Shown here piece by piece: positions 11,458 to 23,266 of a DNA stretch of 64,000 bases. The notes below the pieces were generated by a model that did not search any database, had not been told where the DNA came from, and saw only the letters and a list, made by a program, of their open reading frames with translations. How positions within the stretch are numbered: position 1 is the first letter of the stretch; each line of letters begins with the position of its first letter. Both the position numbers and the translations under genes were made by a program. Location of the stretch: assembly GCA_006176705.1 (NCBI GenBank), contig QRFJ01000379.1:992001-1056000 (forward strand). The letters are read 5' to 3'. The stretch comes from Cocos nucifera. Lineage: Eukaryota > Streptophyta > Magnoliopsida > Arecales > Arecaceae.

Positions 11458-14400
11458 ATGGTGGATCCAGAATAGCTCAACCTACTGATGCAGCAGGTTC
11501 GGGATCTCATCAAAATGGTGTAGGCCATGTAGCAACCACCGATAGTAGCTCAGTCGAAAAATTCTCCATCAAAGATTTAAGAACCAGCCCTAAGAAGGCA
11601 TACTTAGGTTAGTAGACCCATCACTCCTGGGAAGGAAAAATGAAAGGTGGAAGATCCCGACTTTGACCATGATTCCTCACCAAGGGAGACCTTCTCCATC
11701 TATAGTCAAAAGCCTTTCAGGATCTACGATCGAGGGGATGCTCTCGATCAGAAACTTAAGGATATGGACCGACAGATCGAGGAGCTCCACCATGCCACCG
11801 TAGTCCACCACAACAACATCTTCACTGATCCACCTTTCTCTATCCAGATCATACAAGAGCCTATCCCGCCGAACTTCAAACTCATCTAATTCGAGAGCTA
11901 TGATGGGATCATCGATTCAGTCGACTACTTGGAGGCCTTTCAAATCATGATGCTGCTCCATGGTGCACCAGATGCCATCTTGTGCTGAGCCATCCTATCT
12001 ACTCTAAAGGGAGCAACAAAAAATTGGTACTCGATGCTGAAGTCAAGTATAATCTTCTTCTTCGATTAAATGAGTCATCAATTTATGGCTCATTTTGTCA
12101 GCAGCCAACGTTCCAAGCAAGATTCGGACTCCCTCATCAACATCAAGCAGAAAGAAGGAGAGTCCATCCGAGCCTACGTCAGCCGCTTCAATGCCGCCGC
12201 ACTGGAGGTCAGAAATCTGGACTAGTCTGTTGTCATGGCCGCACTAAAGGGTAATCTTCAGAAGAATGATCTGCTATTTTTTTTAGAGAAGAAGTACCCA
12301 GGGATTTTGTTGATCTGTTAGCTCGGGCGAAAGGTTATGCCCGAGCTGAAGTGGCCTTCAAATTGAAGGATGAGAAAGTCGTAGAAGAACAGCAGACGGA
12401 AGAGTCTAGCAAACCTGTAGTTGAAGAGAAGTCGAATGAAGTTTGACCGTGCTCTTGATCTTCTCCTGAATGCAAGCAAGCCCGAACTCTTTGAGCTCAC
12501 CATCAAAGAAATCTTGATCGAAGGGCATGGTGGAACACTCCCCCCATAAGATTTCAAAACTACGTCCTCCTCAATTCTCCAAAAACTCAAGAACTGATGG
12601 AGATTAAGGAGCAGCTATCAAGGTCAGAGAGAATACGCACTCATCTTAGCAAGCGCAATCCTAACAAGTACTGTCTCTACCATCGTAACTACGGTCATGA
12701 TACTGAAGAATGTGTCCAACTTCAAGATGAGATTGAGAAGCTTATCAGGCAGAGCCAGCTTGGTTGATTCCTACGGTGCTGGTCTAATATAAGAGAAGAT
12801 CGATCGAGGGCACTGCCACAACTAGAACCACCAAGATGAGAAGGGCAATAAGGAGATCGGCCACCTCTCGACATCATCAACACCATCTCTGGGGGACCTC
12901 GATGGGAGGAGGTCCATGGATCTGAGAGCTCAGCTAAGAGGCAGAGAACTAAAGAATCCATAGCCTTTGCCAAGGAAGATGCTCAAGGGGTTCGATTTTC
13001 TCATAACGTTGTGGTTGTTGTTTTTTTAAATATTACAGACTATGATATACACTGCGTTCTTATTGATAATGAAAGCTCTACCGATGTCTTATTTTACGAT
13101 GCTTTTTTCAAGATGCTTATACCTAATAACCGACTTAGACCAATGAATACCACATTAGTGGGCTTCACTGGCGATCAGAGAGATCAGAGAAGATCAAGCT
13201 TTGGCAAGATATTGCTACTCAATCGCTTTGTAAAGGGGTGAGCAATCAAACCCATGTCTAGTTGATGGGCTAGATGTCCGGGATGAACTTTCTGAAGAAT
13301 GGAAAGAACCCATGGAAGATCTCATCTCAGTCTCTTTGAATGATGGAAATAAAGAGCACATGATGCAGATCGACTCCAATTTGAGAGAAGAGGTATGGAG
13401 GAAACTCATCGAACTCCTATAGAGAAATGCAGATGTCTTTGCTTAGGTGTCCAAAGACATGTCTGAAATTAATGCCAAAGTTATGAAACACCGTCCAGCT
13501 ATTGATCCCAAATATCGGCTAGTGAAAGAAAAGATGCACAACCATGTCCCAGAGAGATAGAAGGCAATTATAGAAAAAGTTGACAAGCTCCTCAAGGTCA
13601 GATTCATCCAAGAAGTCTCCTATTCGAACTAGATTTCTAATATAGTCCTTATCAAGAAAGCAAACAGTAAATGGAGAATGTGAATAGATTTTAAAAAGTT
13701 GAACAAGACCTGCTCAAAAGATAGCTACCCTCTATCTAGATTGATCAACTAGTGGATGCAACCTCGAATCACGAACTCCTCACTTTCATGGATGCCTTTT
13801 CTGCCTATAATCAAATCCGAATGGCACCAGAGGATGAGAAGAAAATTGCTTTTATTACTGATCGTGATCTTTATTATTACAGGGTTATGATCTTTGGACT
13901 TAAAAATACTAAGACAACCTACCAACGCCTGAAAAATAAGATCCTCAAGGAGCAGATCAGACGTAACATGGAGGTTTATGTAAATGACATGCTGGTCTAG
14001 AGCCAAACTTCAACAAATCATATAGCCGATCTTGAGGAGACTTTTAGTGCCCTCCAGAGATACAAGATAAAACTAAACCTGACCAAGTGCGCCTTCAGCA
14101 TGACTTCCTTAAAGTTCTTGGGGTTTATGGTATCGAGGCATGAAATCGAGGCAAACCTAGAGAAGATTTGAGCCATTCAGAAAATGACTACACCAAAATC
14201 AATAAAGAAAGTTTAGCGCCTAACGAGAAAGGTGGTGGCTCTGAACCGCTTTGTCTCAAGATCGATTGAACATTGCATGCCCTTCTTCCAAGTTCTCAAA
14301 TAATCAAAGAACTTCTGCTGGAATGCTGAATGTCAACAAGCATTTGAAGAACTCAACCTCAGCTCACTTCTCCTATTAGCATAGCCCAAACTTGGAGAAG

Positions 14401-15497
14401 AACTCAAGAACTACCTTAGCTCACCTTCAGAGGCTGATTTTGCATTATGGAAGGTGCATGAAGGAATCTATGAAAGTCACATGGGGGCTAGATCCCTATC
14501 TCACAAACTACTTTGATAGAGCTATTATTGCTAACAATGTATTATGATTCTATAGAATATGTCAAAAAGTGTGATCGGTGTCAAAGAAATGCAAATATTT
14601 AAAGACAACCAACCTCCAAGCTTACACCCTTGAGCACCCCATGGCCATTTGTACAATGGAGAATGGACATACTTGGGCCCTTTCCTATGGCATCTGGACA
14701 GCGAAAGTTTCTACTAGTAGTAATTGATACTTCACTACGTGGATCAAAGTCGAACCTTTGGCAAAGATCACCGAAGCTAAAGTTCAGGACTTCATTTGGA
14801 AGTCAATTGTTTGTAAATTTAGCTTGCCTCAAACTCTCATAATAGATAATGGACAATAGTTTGCTGGAATAAAATTTATCAAATTCTATGAAGACTTGAA
14901 TATCTCCCATAATTTTACATCAGTAGACCATCCACAGGCAAACGATGAGGTAGAGGTAACCAACAGAATCTTGCTTTAAGGTATCAAAGCAAGGCTTGAG
15001 AAAGCAAAGAAGACTTGGGCAGATGAACTTTATCATGTACTCTGAGCATACCGAACCACCCAAAGACTATCAACCGAGGAGACTCCATTTGCCTTGGTCT
15101 TTGGAATAGAAGCAGTCATTCCAATGGAACTCAAACTTCCATCAGCGTGAGTCATGACTTTCAATGACTAGCAAAACTTGTAGGATCTTAGGACTAACCT
15201 CGACTTATTGGAGGAAAAAAGGAAAGAAGCTCAAGTTTGGGTGGCAGCCTATAAGCAGAAAGTAGCTTGCTATTACAACTCCAAAGTCAGAGGCAAAGTG
15301 TTCAAAGTAGGGGACTTAGTACTCCAGCGAGCAGCAGTTTCACAACCCTAGAACCAAGGAAAGCTCGTCCCAAATTGGGAAGGCCCATATGAAATCAAGA
15401 AGGTCATCCAACCTAGAACTTATTACTTGAAGAAGCTTGGAGGAGCAACACTCCCACGATCCTAGAATTTAGAAAATTTGCGAATGTACTATCAATG
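11458..15497 (+). pseudogene. Gypsy 1 gag-pol, degenerate Ty3/gypsy (Tat-like)
   Basis: Decayed gag-pol on the plus strand with many stops and frame changes. The gag core spans about 11860-12310 (motifs PPNFKLI, YDG, LKGAxxxWYSML, SLINIKQKEGESIRAYVSRF). A zinc finger CLYHRNYGHDTEEC lies at 12672-12713. The protease active site reads VLIDNESSTD (Asp at 13065; families usually have DNGSS). RT spans about 13560-14330, with FMDAFSAYNQI and YVND in place of YVDD (13977-13988). Integrase spans about 14450-15490, with HEGIYESHMGARSLSHK, WPFVQWRMDILGPF and IIDNGQQFAG. RNase H is absent: near 14400 the sequence jumps from the end of RT to the integrase zinc finger. The PR-RT-INT order identifies Ty3/gypsy. 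Confidence 0.88.
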
Positions 15498-15589
15498 ATT
15501 TCATTTCGAATAAAGTTTTCATATTTTAATATCTCCATTCTTAGTATAAATCTGTGATGATAGGAAATAACTCTCTAAAATAATCAAAG

Positions 15590-16150
15590 ATGGCCCTGTT
15601 AGGAACAAAAGGAGAACCTCATCCTAACATGAGCAAAGAGAAGACCTCCGATTATTTAAGATAGGAGGAGGGGAGAGGCCCTTTCAATAACATTTTTGTG
15701 CTCCTACCATCCTATTAGGTATAGGAGAAGAACCTCGTCCTAATATGAGCAAAGCAAAGACCTTCGATTATTTAAGACAGGAGGAGGGAAGATGCCCTTT
15801 CAATAGCCCTTTTGTATCCCTACCGTCCTATTAGGAGTAGGAGAAAAACCTCATTCTAACATGAGCAAAGCGAAGACTTTCAGTTACTTAAGACAGAAGG
15901 AGGGGAGAGGCTCCTTCAACAGTCCTTTTGTGCTCCTACCGTCCTGTTAGGAATAGGAGGAACCTCATCCTAACATGAGCAAAATGAAGACCTCTGATTA
16001 CTTAAGATAGGAGGAAGGGGAGAGGCTCTTTCAACGGCCCTTTTGTGCCCCTACTATTCTATTAGGAATAGAAGAAGAACATCGTCTTAATGATTATTTA
16101 AGATAGAAGGAGGGGAGAGACCCCTTCAACGGCCCTTTTGTGCCCCTATT
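15590..16150 (+). repeat. About 116-bp tandem repeat array of gypsy 1 (about 4.5 copies, runs into gap)
   Basis: The phrase 'cctaacatgagcaaagcg' recurs at 15631, 15747, 15863 and 15977, so the spacing is 116, 116 and 114 bp. Each unit carries 'gacctccgattacttaag', 'gaggggagaggccc' and 'tgtgcccctac'. The last unit is internally deleted and runs into the assembly gap. Arrays like this in the 3' untranslated region are known for Tat-lineage gypsy elements. Confidence 0.92.
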
Positions 16151-17150
16151 NNNNNNNNNNNNNNNNNNNNNNNNNNNNNNNNNNNNNNNNNNNNNNNNNN
16201 NNNNNNNNNNNNNNNNNNNNNNNNNNNNNNNNNNNNNNNNNNNNNNNNNNNNNNNNNNNNNNNNNNNNNNNNNNNNNNNNNNNNNNNNNNNNNNNNNNNN
16301 NNNNNNNNNNNNNNNNNNNNNNNNNNNNNNNNNNNNNNNNNNNNNNNNNNNNNNNNNNNNNNNNNNNNNNNNNNNNNNNNNNNNNNNNNNNNNNNNNNNN
16401 NNNNNNNNNNNNNNNNNNNNNNNNNNNNNNNNNNNNNNNNNNNNNNNNNNNNNNNNNNNNNNNNNNNNNNNNNNNNNNNNNNNNNNNNNNNNNNNNNNNN
16501 NNNNNNNNNNNNNNNNNNNNNNNNNNNNNNNNNNNNNNNNNNNNNNNNNNNNNNNNNNNNNNNNNNNNNNNNNNNNNNNNNNNNNNNNNNNNNNNNNNNN
16601 NNNNNNNNNNNNNNNNNNNNNNNNNNNNNNNNNNNNNNNNNNNNNNNNNNNNNNNNNNNNNNNNNNNNNNNNNNNNNNNNNNNNNNNNNNNNNNNNNNNN
16701 NNNNNNNNNNNNNNNNNNNNNNNNNNNNNNNNNNNNNNNNNNNNNNNNNNNNNNNNNNNNNNNNNNNNNNNNNNNNNNNNNNNNNNNNNNNNNNNNNNNN
16801 NNNNNNNNNNNNNNNNNNNNNNNNNNNNNNNNNNNNNNNNNNNNNNNNNNNNNNNNNNNNNNNNNNNNNNNNNNNNNNNNNNNNNNNNNNNNNNNNNNNN
16901 NNNNNNNNNNNNNNNNNNNNNNNNNNNNNNNNNNNNNNNNNNNNNNNNNNNNNNNNNNNNNNNNNNNNNNNNNNNNNNNNNNNNNNNNNNNNNNNNNNNN
17001 NNNNNNNNNNNNNNNNNNNNNNNNNNNNNNNNNNNNNNNNNNNNNNNNNNNNNNNNNNNNNNNNNNNNNNNNNNNNNNNNNNNNNNNNNNNNNNNNNNNN
17101 NNNNNNNNNNNNNNNNNNNNNNNNNNNNNNNNNNNNNNNNNNNNNNNNNN
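16151..17150. other. Assembly gap, 1000 N
   Basis: Exactly 1000 N, a conventional placeholder length. The missing DNA should include the end of the gypsy 1 array, the gypsy 2 5' LTR, and the gypsy 2 gag, protease and RT, because the sequence resumes in RNase H. The true size is therefore probably much larger. Confidence 0.95.
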
Positions 17151-19000
17151 AAAAGAATGCCGACCTTCTTCGAAGGCTTTTTGGACCGTGTACGTAGATG
17201 GTTCGTCCAACTCCGCTAGAGCAAGCATGCGGGGTTGGTCTTAGTCAATCCCGAAGAGAGTCGTCGTCGAGTACGCGCTATGCTTCGAATTCTCTACAAC
17301 TAATAATGGGGCCGAAATATGAAGCACTGAACGCATTGGATTAAAAATAGCATAAGAGAGTTAGAAAGTAGATCGACTCTCAAGTCTACAATGAATTTTT
17401 AACTGATGGTCGATCAGGCCAGCGGTTAGTGGCAACTATGAAGCTACGGAAGGAAAGTATGATGAAATATCTTAAGAAAGTAAAGGACTTTGACTTTGAG
17501 CCTTCGACAGTTTCAGGCATTCGATAGATTCCGAGGGTAGAGAAATACAAGAGCTAACCTTCCTCTTCTAAATTAGGCCACTTCAACCCTGACTGAATTA
17601 CTGCCCAAAAAAATATTTTTTAAAATCTCTAAAATGTCCAAGCTCAGAAAGAATCATAGCCTTATTATGTGGATAGGAGCTCGAGCTGAGTTGGATTGAT
17701 CCACTTAGTTGCCTTATCTCAAAGATGGAAGCTTCTTTCTCATGATCCGAAAGAAGCTCGAAAACTCAGAAATCAAGCTTTTCAGGTATATTTTGTATGA
17801 AGGCATAGATTGTATAAAAGATCATATTCTCTATGGCATCTTGAGATATCTCCGATCCTTCGGAGGCCGAACTATGCACATTATAGAAAGTGCACGAAGA
17901 GAATTTATGGAAGTCATGTAGGAGTCCAGATTCCTATCACAAAAATTACTTCGATAGCAGGGGTACTATTGACCGATCATTGTACCGCGATTCTATAGAG
18001 TATGTCAAGAAATATGTGATCCGCCGTCAGAGAAATATAAACATATAAAGACAGTCGATCTCCGAGCTTACTCCACTAAGTGCACATCATTGGCCATTTG
18101 CACAGTGGAGAATGGATATACTTGGTCCCTTTTTCAATGGCATCTAGACAACGAAAAGTTTCTCCTAGGTTGCGATCGACTACTTCACCAAATGGATTGA
18201 AGCCGAAACCACTGGCAAAAATTACTGAAGCCAAAGGTACAGAATTTCATCTGAAAGTCAATCGTCTGTCAGGTTTGGTCTGTCCCAAACTTCTCATAAC
18301 TAAATAACGAACGATAGTTTGTCACTGGGAACAAGGTTTATCTGAGTTCTACGAAGATCTGAAACATCTTCCATCACTTTACGTCAGATAGCCTCATCCA
18401 CAAGGCAAATGAAGAAGTCTGAAGTGACCAACCGGATCCTGTTGCAAGGCATCAAAGATAAGACTCGATAGAGCAAGCAAGGAGCCTTGGGCAGATGAAC
18501 TCTATCACATGTGCTCTGGGTGTATCGAACTACTTAAAAGATTACCGATTAGGGAAAACCCCATCGTTCGTCTTGGCTTTTGGAAATGGAAGGCAGGTCA
18601 CCCCAATCAGAAGCTTAAACATCCCATCAGCATGAGATCGTGGCCTTCAATGAGCAGCGTAACTCAACAGGACCTTAGGACTCAACCTCGACTTTGCTTA
18701 GAAAGAAAAATGAAGAGAAAGTCCCAAGCTTCGGATGGTAGGCCTATAAGGCGAAGGGTAGGCTCCGATACTATAACTTCAGAAGTCAGAAATAAGATAT
18801 TCAGAGTGAGGGAAATTTAGTGCTTCAGACGAGCCGGCCATCTCTCATAGCCTTAGAATCCAAGGAGAAGCTTGCACTTCAAATTGGAAAGGTCCATATG
18901 AAATAAAGGAGGTTATCCGACTCAGAACTTATCGTCAGAGGGAGCTCGGAGGAACAACTCTTCTGCGGCCTTAGAATTCAGAAAACTTGAGATATACTAT
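17151..19000 (+). pseudogene. Gypsy 2 RNase H and integrase, degenerate
   Basis: The sequence enters at RNase H (WTVYVDGSSNSAR, first catalytic Asp; then a TTNNGAE block near 17300). It continues to an integrase zinc-finger remnant (HYRKCTKRIYGSHVG, about 17880-17920), core fragments (PFSMASRQRKVS, LAKITEAKG, WADELYH) and the C-terminal region to about 19000. Frame changes occur every 100-300 bp and no domain is intact. It is homologous to gypsy 1 integrase but diverged, and its RNase H is present where gypsy 1 lacks it. Gag, protease and RT would lie in the gap. Confidence 0.8.
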
Positions 19001-19104
19001 TAATAACTTTCCTTCAATAAAACTTTTCTATTTTAACATCACTACTTCTTGGCACAAAAATCGTGTAATGACTAATAACTCTCTGAAGCAACCTAAAATA
19101 GTCC

Positions 19105-19895
19105 ATTAGAAAAAAAGAGGAGGACCTCGTCCTAACATGAGCAAAGTTGAAGGCCTCGTTAAATTAAGACGGGATGAGGGGAGAGGCCCTATCAACATCC
19201 CTAACGTGCCCCTACAGCCCATTAGGAACAGAAGGAGAACCTCATCCTAACGTGAGCAAAGTCAAAAGCCTCATTGAACTAAGATGGGATGAGGGAAGAG
19301 GCCCTATTAACAGTTCTAACATGCCCCTACAGCCCATTAGGAATAGAAGGAGAATCTTATCCTTACATGAGCAAAGTCAAAGGCCTCGTTAAATTAAGAC
19401 GAGATAGTGGAGAGGTCCTATCAATGGCCCTAACGTGCCCCTACAGTCCGTTAGAAATAGGAGGAGAACCTCATTCTAACATGAGCAAAGTCGAAGGCCT
19501 CATTAAACTAAGACGGAATAAGGGGAGAGATCCTATCAACGGTCCTAATGAGCCCCTACAGTCCATTAGGAACAGGAGGAGAACCTCATTATAATGTGAG
19601 TAAAGTTGAAGGCCTCATTAAATTAAGATGGGATGAGGGGAGAGGCCCTATCAATGGCCCTAATGTGCCCCTATAGCCTATTAGGAATAGAAGAAGAATC
19701 TCGTCCTAACCTGAGCAAAGTCGAAGACCTCATCCATTTAAGATGAGATGGAGGGAGCGGCCCAGTCAATGGCCCAAATGTGCCCCCACAAGCCACGTTA
19801 GGAATGGAAGGAGAACCTCATCCTAACATGAGTAAAAGCCAAGACATCATTGACGAAAGATGAGAGGAAAGAAGAAACCCTATTGACAACCCTTA
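19105..19895 (+). repeat. About 115-bp tandem repeat array of gypsy 2 (7 copies)
   Basis: The 'gagcaaagt' anchor recurs at 19139, 19254, 19369, 19483, 19598, 19713 and 19830, giving spacings of 115, 115, 114, 115, 115 and 117 bp. Each unit has 'ggcctcattaaattaaga', 'gatgaggggagaggccc' and 'cccctacagcccattagg'. The unit is clearly related to the gypsy 1 unit but diverged, and the array lies at the same place, between integrase and the antisense ORFs. Confidence 0.92.
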
Positions 19896-20182
19896 CGCAT
19901 GTTCCTTCTATGACTATCCGACTATGTCAAATATAAAAAATTGAACCCATCTTAGTTCACAAAAGAGACCCCAACTCGGCATCCACAACGAGCATCTCAT
20001 TAGAAGACAATGTAAAGAAAATGAAGCTACCAACGAGCATTGAATTAGTGTAAGGCAAAAATAGCAAAAAAAGATATAATTTCATTGTATATATATTGAG
20101 TATGTTACAAACAGGGCAAAGATCAACAAAATCGATCACACACAAGAAAAAGGGGGGAAGGGGAGGAAAAGGAGGTGAAGCC
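19896..20182. other. Spacer between the gypsy 2 array and antisense ORF
   Basis: Non-coding gypsy 2 sequence after the last repeat, containing an AT-rich tract (about 20060-20110) and a purine-rich tract 'agaaaaaggggggaagg'. No gene is seen. Confidence 0.5.
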
Positions 20183-20977
20183 TTAAGGTGGACTAGGTTC
20201 TTTAGACTTCGAACTATCGGCCCAAGCCATCACCAAGGCCTCCTTCAATCTAAAGATCTCCTCCTTGAGTTCCTTCTTGTTATATAGGCCTTCAATGTAC
20301 ATTCTATTGGTCTGCTCAAATTTGGCCCCGAGCTCTCGCCGCTGCTTTCTTAGGACTTTGGATTCAGCTTCAGCATTCTTGACAGCTTGATACTCACAGG
20401 TCAACTGAAGCTTCAACCATTGGACTTCGGCCTTCTCCACCCCGATAGCTTCTGAGAGCTCATCGACGCTCCTCCTCAGAGAGGCAATTTTTTTTGACTC
20501 ACTATTCGAACTAGCTTGTCGACTGTTATACAACTTCTTTTGAAAGTAGCTCGCTTCATCTCTGGCAACCTTCAACTCATCTTCAAGTCTGGATATTTTT
20601 CCTGCCCAAGTTATCCGATAGCTATTATGCCAGTCCTCAGCATCCTGTAATTGCTTCTGAAGCTGAAAGAACTTTTTTGACCAGTCCCAATCATACCGGG
20701 CTTTATCGGTGGACCATGGTGAACTTCCTTCCAAAAGATGGACCTTTTTCTTTGCCTTTTTAAGATCAACTTCAAAGGAGCCGATCTTCGCTGTCAATGC
20801 CCATAACTTGTCGTTCACATTCTTCCAGAGTTTGGCAAGCTCCCACTCGAAGCTCCTCTTTCGAATGCTAAAACTCGTGGAGTCCTTCATATGCAAGTTT
20901 CGGGGGTGAGTAACCTCTTTAGTCGCCTCTGAAGCATTCTTCCATGAAGCTTGAAGGTCATCCTCCATCTTCTTCAA
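20183..20977 (-). CDS. Antisense coiled-coil ORF (aORF-2) of gypsy 2
   Basis: An open frame of 264 codons on the strand opposite gag-pol, rich in K, E, L, Q and R with heptad-like spacing throughout, for example KKELKEEIFRLKEAL near the C-terminus. It ends in a short acidic/Ser/Pro tail (KSKEPSPP). Upstream the frame continues after one stop (KEIHHLK, stop, KLKKMEDD), so the true start probably lies near 21080-21170. Related frames occur at 24882-25699 and 51444-52412, so the protein belongs to the element. Additional antisense ORFs downstream of pol are described for Tat-type gypsy elements. Biochemical function is unknown; a structural or self-associating role is only a guess from the coiled coil. 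Confidence 0.6.
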   Translation of the reverse strand: MKKMEDDLQASWKNASEATKEVTHPRNLHMKDSTSFSIRKRSFEWELAKLWKNVNDKLWALTAKIGSFEVDLKKAKKKVHLLEGSSPWSTDKARYDWDWSKKFFQLQKQLQDAEDWHNSYRITWAGKISRLEDELKVARDEASYFQKKLYNSRQASSNSESKKIASLRRSVDELSEAIGVEKAEVQWLKLQLTCEYQAVKNAEAESKVLRKQRRELGAKFEQTNRMYIEGLYNKKELKEEIFRLKEALVMAWADSSKSKEPSPP

Positions 20978-21228
20978 TTTCTATTTCAAATGATGGATTT
21001 CTTTGTTCAAGCTCTTTATCAAAGGCTTCAGTGGGACCCCCTTGAGGTAAGGGGTCAGCATCGATTGGAGATGGTGGGTTATAATCCTGATTGAAGGGAG
21101 GACTCTGGATAACACATGGCACAACACCAATGACAAGAGAGGTATAGATAAAAGTGAATTTGCTTTCATTTAACTTAAAAATTCTCAGGTACAAAGCAAG
21201 ACAAAAAGAAGAAAAGAAAAAGATACAA

Positions 21229-23266
21229 CTACTCGAGGATTTCAACCTCGGAAGGGGTGGCAGTAGACAAAGTTGGAGTGCTCTCGATTGCCTCGGGTCC
21301 CTGAGCAGGCTCAAACGCTCCTGCAATAGGTTCGGCAGAGAAAAGATTGGCCCCAGTGTTGGATGGTCCCGCTTCTTCGTCGGCCTCCTCCTCCTCTCCT
21401 AGGAAACCAAGATCAAGTTTGGGGAACCTCTGGGCCACCCTGCCCTTGCATAGCTCGAAGCCCTTGATGAACGCCTTCTGGCTGAAGGCGATATTTAGGT
21501 CCTTCATTTCAAGGAAGGTCTTGAACTCCTCAACGACTCAAGCCACTGCCTCCGAAATGGACTTTGCTAATTGGGTCTCCATCTTGGCGACCTTGAGCCT
21601 AGCCTCTTCTTCTCCTCTTCCCCCAGAGCCAATGTTGCCTTAAGTCGGGCCGAGACAAACTTCTTTCGAAGTGCACTATGCAGGCTCTCATTTTCCATCA
21701 TCTTCTCCTCCATGAGGCACTCAGCTTTAGCAGCCATCGCTTGAAGGTGATTGATCTCGATCTGAAGGTCTTTTCAGACCTTCAGTAGCTCCACCTTCAG
21801 GCGATTCACCTTCTTGAGGTGGACAAGCATGTGGTGGCCTGACTGCCATAAATAGATTGTTGTAAGGTGAAGGAAGAAAGGATGAAAAAATGAAAAAGAA
21901 GTATGACAAGATGATTACCCTAAGGACAGTCCTTAGAGACTCCCAAATGAACTACCTCTGATCAAGATTGGCCAGGTGGTCCACCTCCTATGGTAGGGCA
22001 AACCTATTAGTTAAATCTCGAATGATGTTTGGGTTACTGAATGGGTCCACACCGTGGTCTTTGTTGTTGCTCCAGCTAGGCTTGTCTAGACTCCCCTTGC
22101 GAGCCTTCATCGTGACATCGGCTTTTCCCTTTCTCCCCTCCTCTTTGTTGGCAGAGGGATCAGGCACACAATCCTTGGAGGAAAGATTCGCAGACTCAAA
22201 GGGAAGAGGTTCCTCCTCTACGACATCAGCACGGGCAGTCAGGACGACCTCATCTCTTGGACAAACTTAGGAGCAACATCGACGGTAGCAAGAGCTGTAG
22301 AATCGGAGATGCCGACCTTCACCCATTTCGAGCTCTCGCCCAAGGCCTTCCCCTTCCTTTTCTTCTGCATGTAAAGGCCCTTGGTGAGCTTCTCTACAGC
22401 ATAGGTATCCATTTCTATAGGAAAGAAAAATTATGATCAACCAAGGTATGTGTAAAATTTCATAAGAATCCATACATATGTATCTGCATGCAAGTATGCT
22501 TGGTACCAGTAGGGTCGAGAGGACTCTGGCCGAGGTTGAATAAGGTCTGCTCCCTTAAAAGCTTGGGGAGGTTGGGACCTCGGTACTCCTTGAGCTTGTT
22601 AGAAGACTCGAGGTCGACACCATCCAAGCTAGGAGCTCGACGAATGGACTTCCTAAGGAAGCCCTAGGGAGGAAGATCAAGCAGCAAGGTTGGGCATCGA
22701 ACGAACAAGTACTTCTCCTTCCAATTATGAATGGAAGAAGGAGCGCCTTTCAGCAATTTCTTCTTACCGAACTAAGAGGAGAAGTACCACCAGTTCTTTA
22801 TGGAAGGATGGCATTTGAAGGTATAGAAATTTTGGAATAATGAGATGGTCGGCTGAACTTTGGCCAAACGATAGAGGAAAAGGAAGTCGATTATAAATCA
22901 AAAAGAGTTTGGCACAATAGAAGCAAGAGAAATGCTTAAAAAATAAAAGAGGGCAATTACAAAGAGGGGAGGCAGAAGTCGGAGTCTAGCGCACAAGGCC
23001 TCCAAATACAAGCAAAACCAATCGGTCGGAGGCGAGCTGGCACGATCGTCTGATTCGATGAGTCTGAGTTCAAACTCTGGTGGAATTCCATACTGAATCC
23101 TAATTAGGGAGAGATCGTTCAGAGTAAGAATGGATGGGATGGTGTCTGGAATGAAGGATGGGTGAGACATATTTCTAGGCTCAACCTTGGTCAGGAAAAT
23201 AGGATCTAGGGTGGATGGTCCGATCGGACTCCAAGAACCGATATAATGGAAAGTTTCGAAAGACAT
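21229..23266 (-). pseudogene. Antisense ORF-1 of gypsy 2 with 'putative gypsy type transposon' domain, broken
   Basis: It starts MSFETFHYIGSW at 23266 and contains LSLIRIQYGIPPEFEL, WFCLYLEALCARLRLL and ISLASIVPNSF. This resembles the plant family annotated as putative gypsy type transposon (Pfam Transposase_28). Despite that name no transposase activity is established. The frame breaks at 22898; homology continues through NWKEKYLFVR (about 22720) and a Lys/Ala-rich middle region to the C-terminal piece at 21507-21229, which ends SEVEILE and a stop. It is homologous to 55908-57939 in gypsy 3. The strand is opposite to pol. It could be one ORF or one exon of a gene continuing into aORF-2; the 60-100 bp between them shows no clear splice signal. 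Confidence 0.6.

Noticed and set aside
16138..17244. Long open frames of about 360 codons on both strands
   Set aside because: They consist almost wholly of undetermined bases of the assembly gap.
19174..19594. Open frames of 72 and 101 codons with internally repeated peptides
   Set aside because: They are translations of the ~115-bp tandem repeat. The period is not a multiple of three, so the peptide changes frame from unit to unit, and there is no sign of selection for coding.
21154..21402. Plus-strand frames within 20096-22270
   Set aside because: They overlap the better-supported minus-strand antisense ORFs and have no homologous frame in the gypsy 3 copy.
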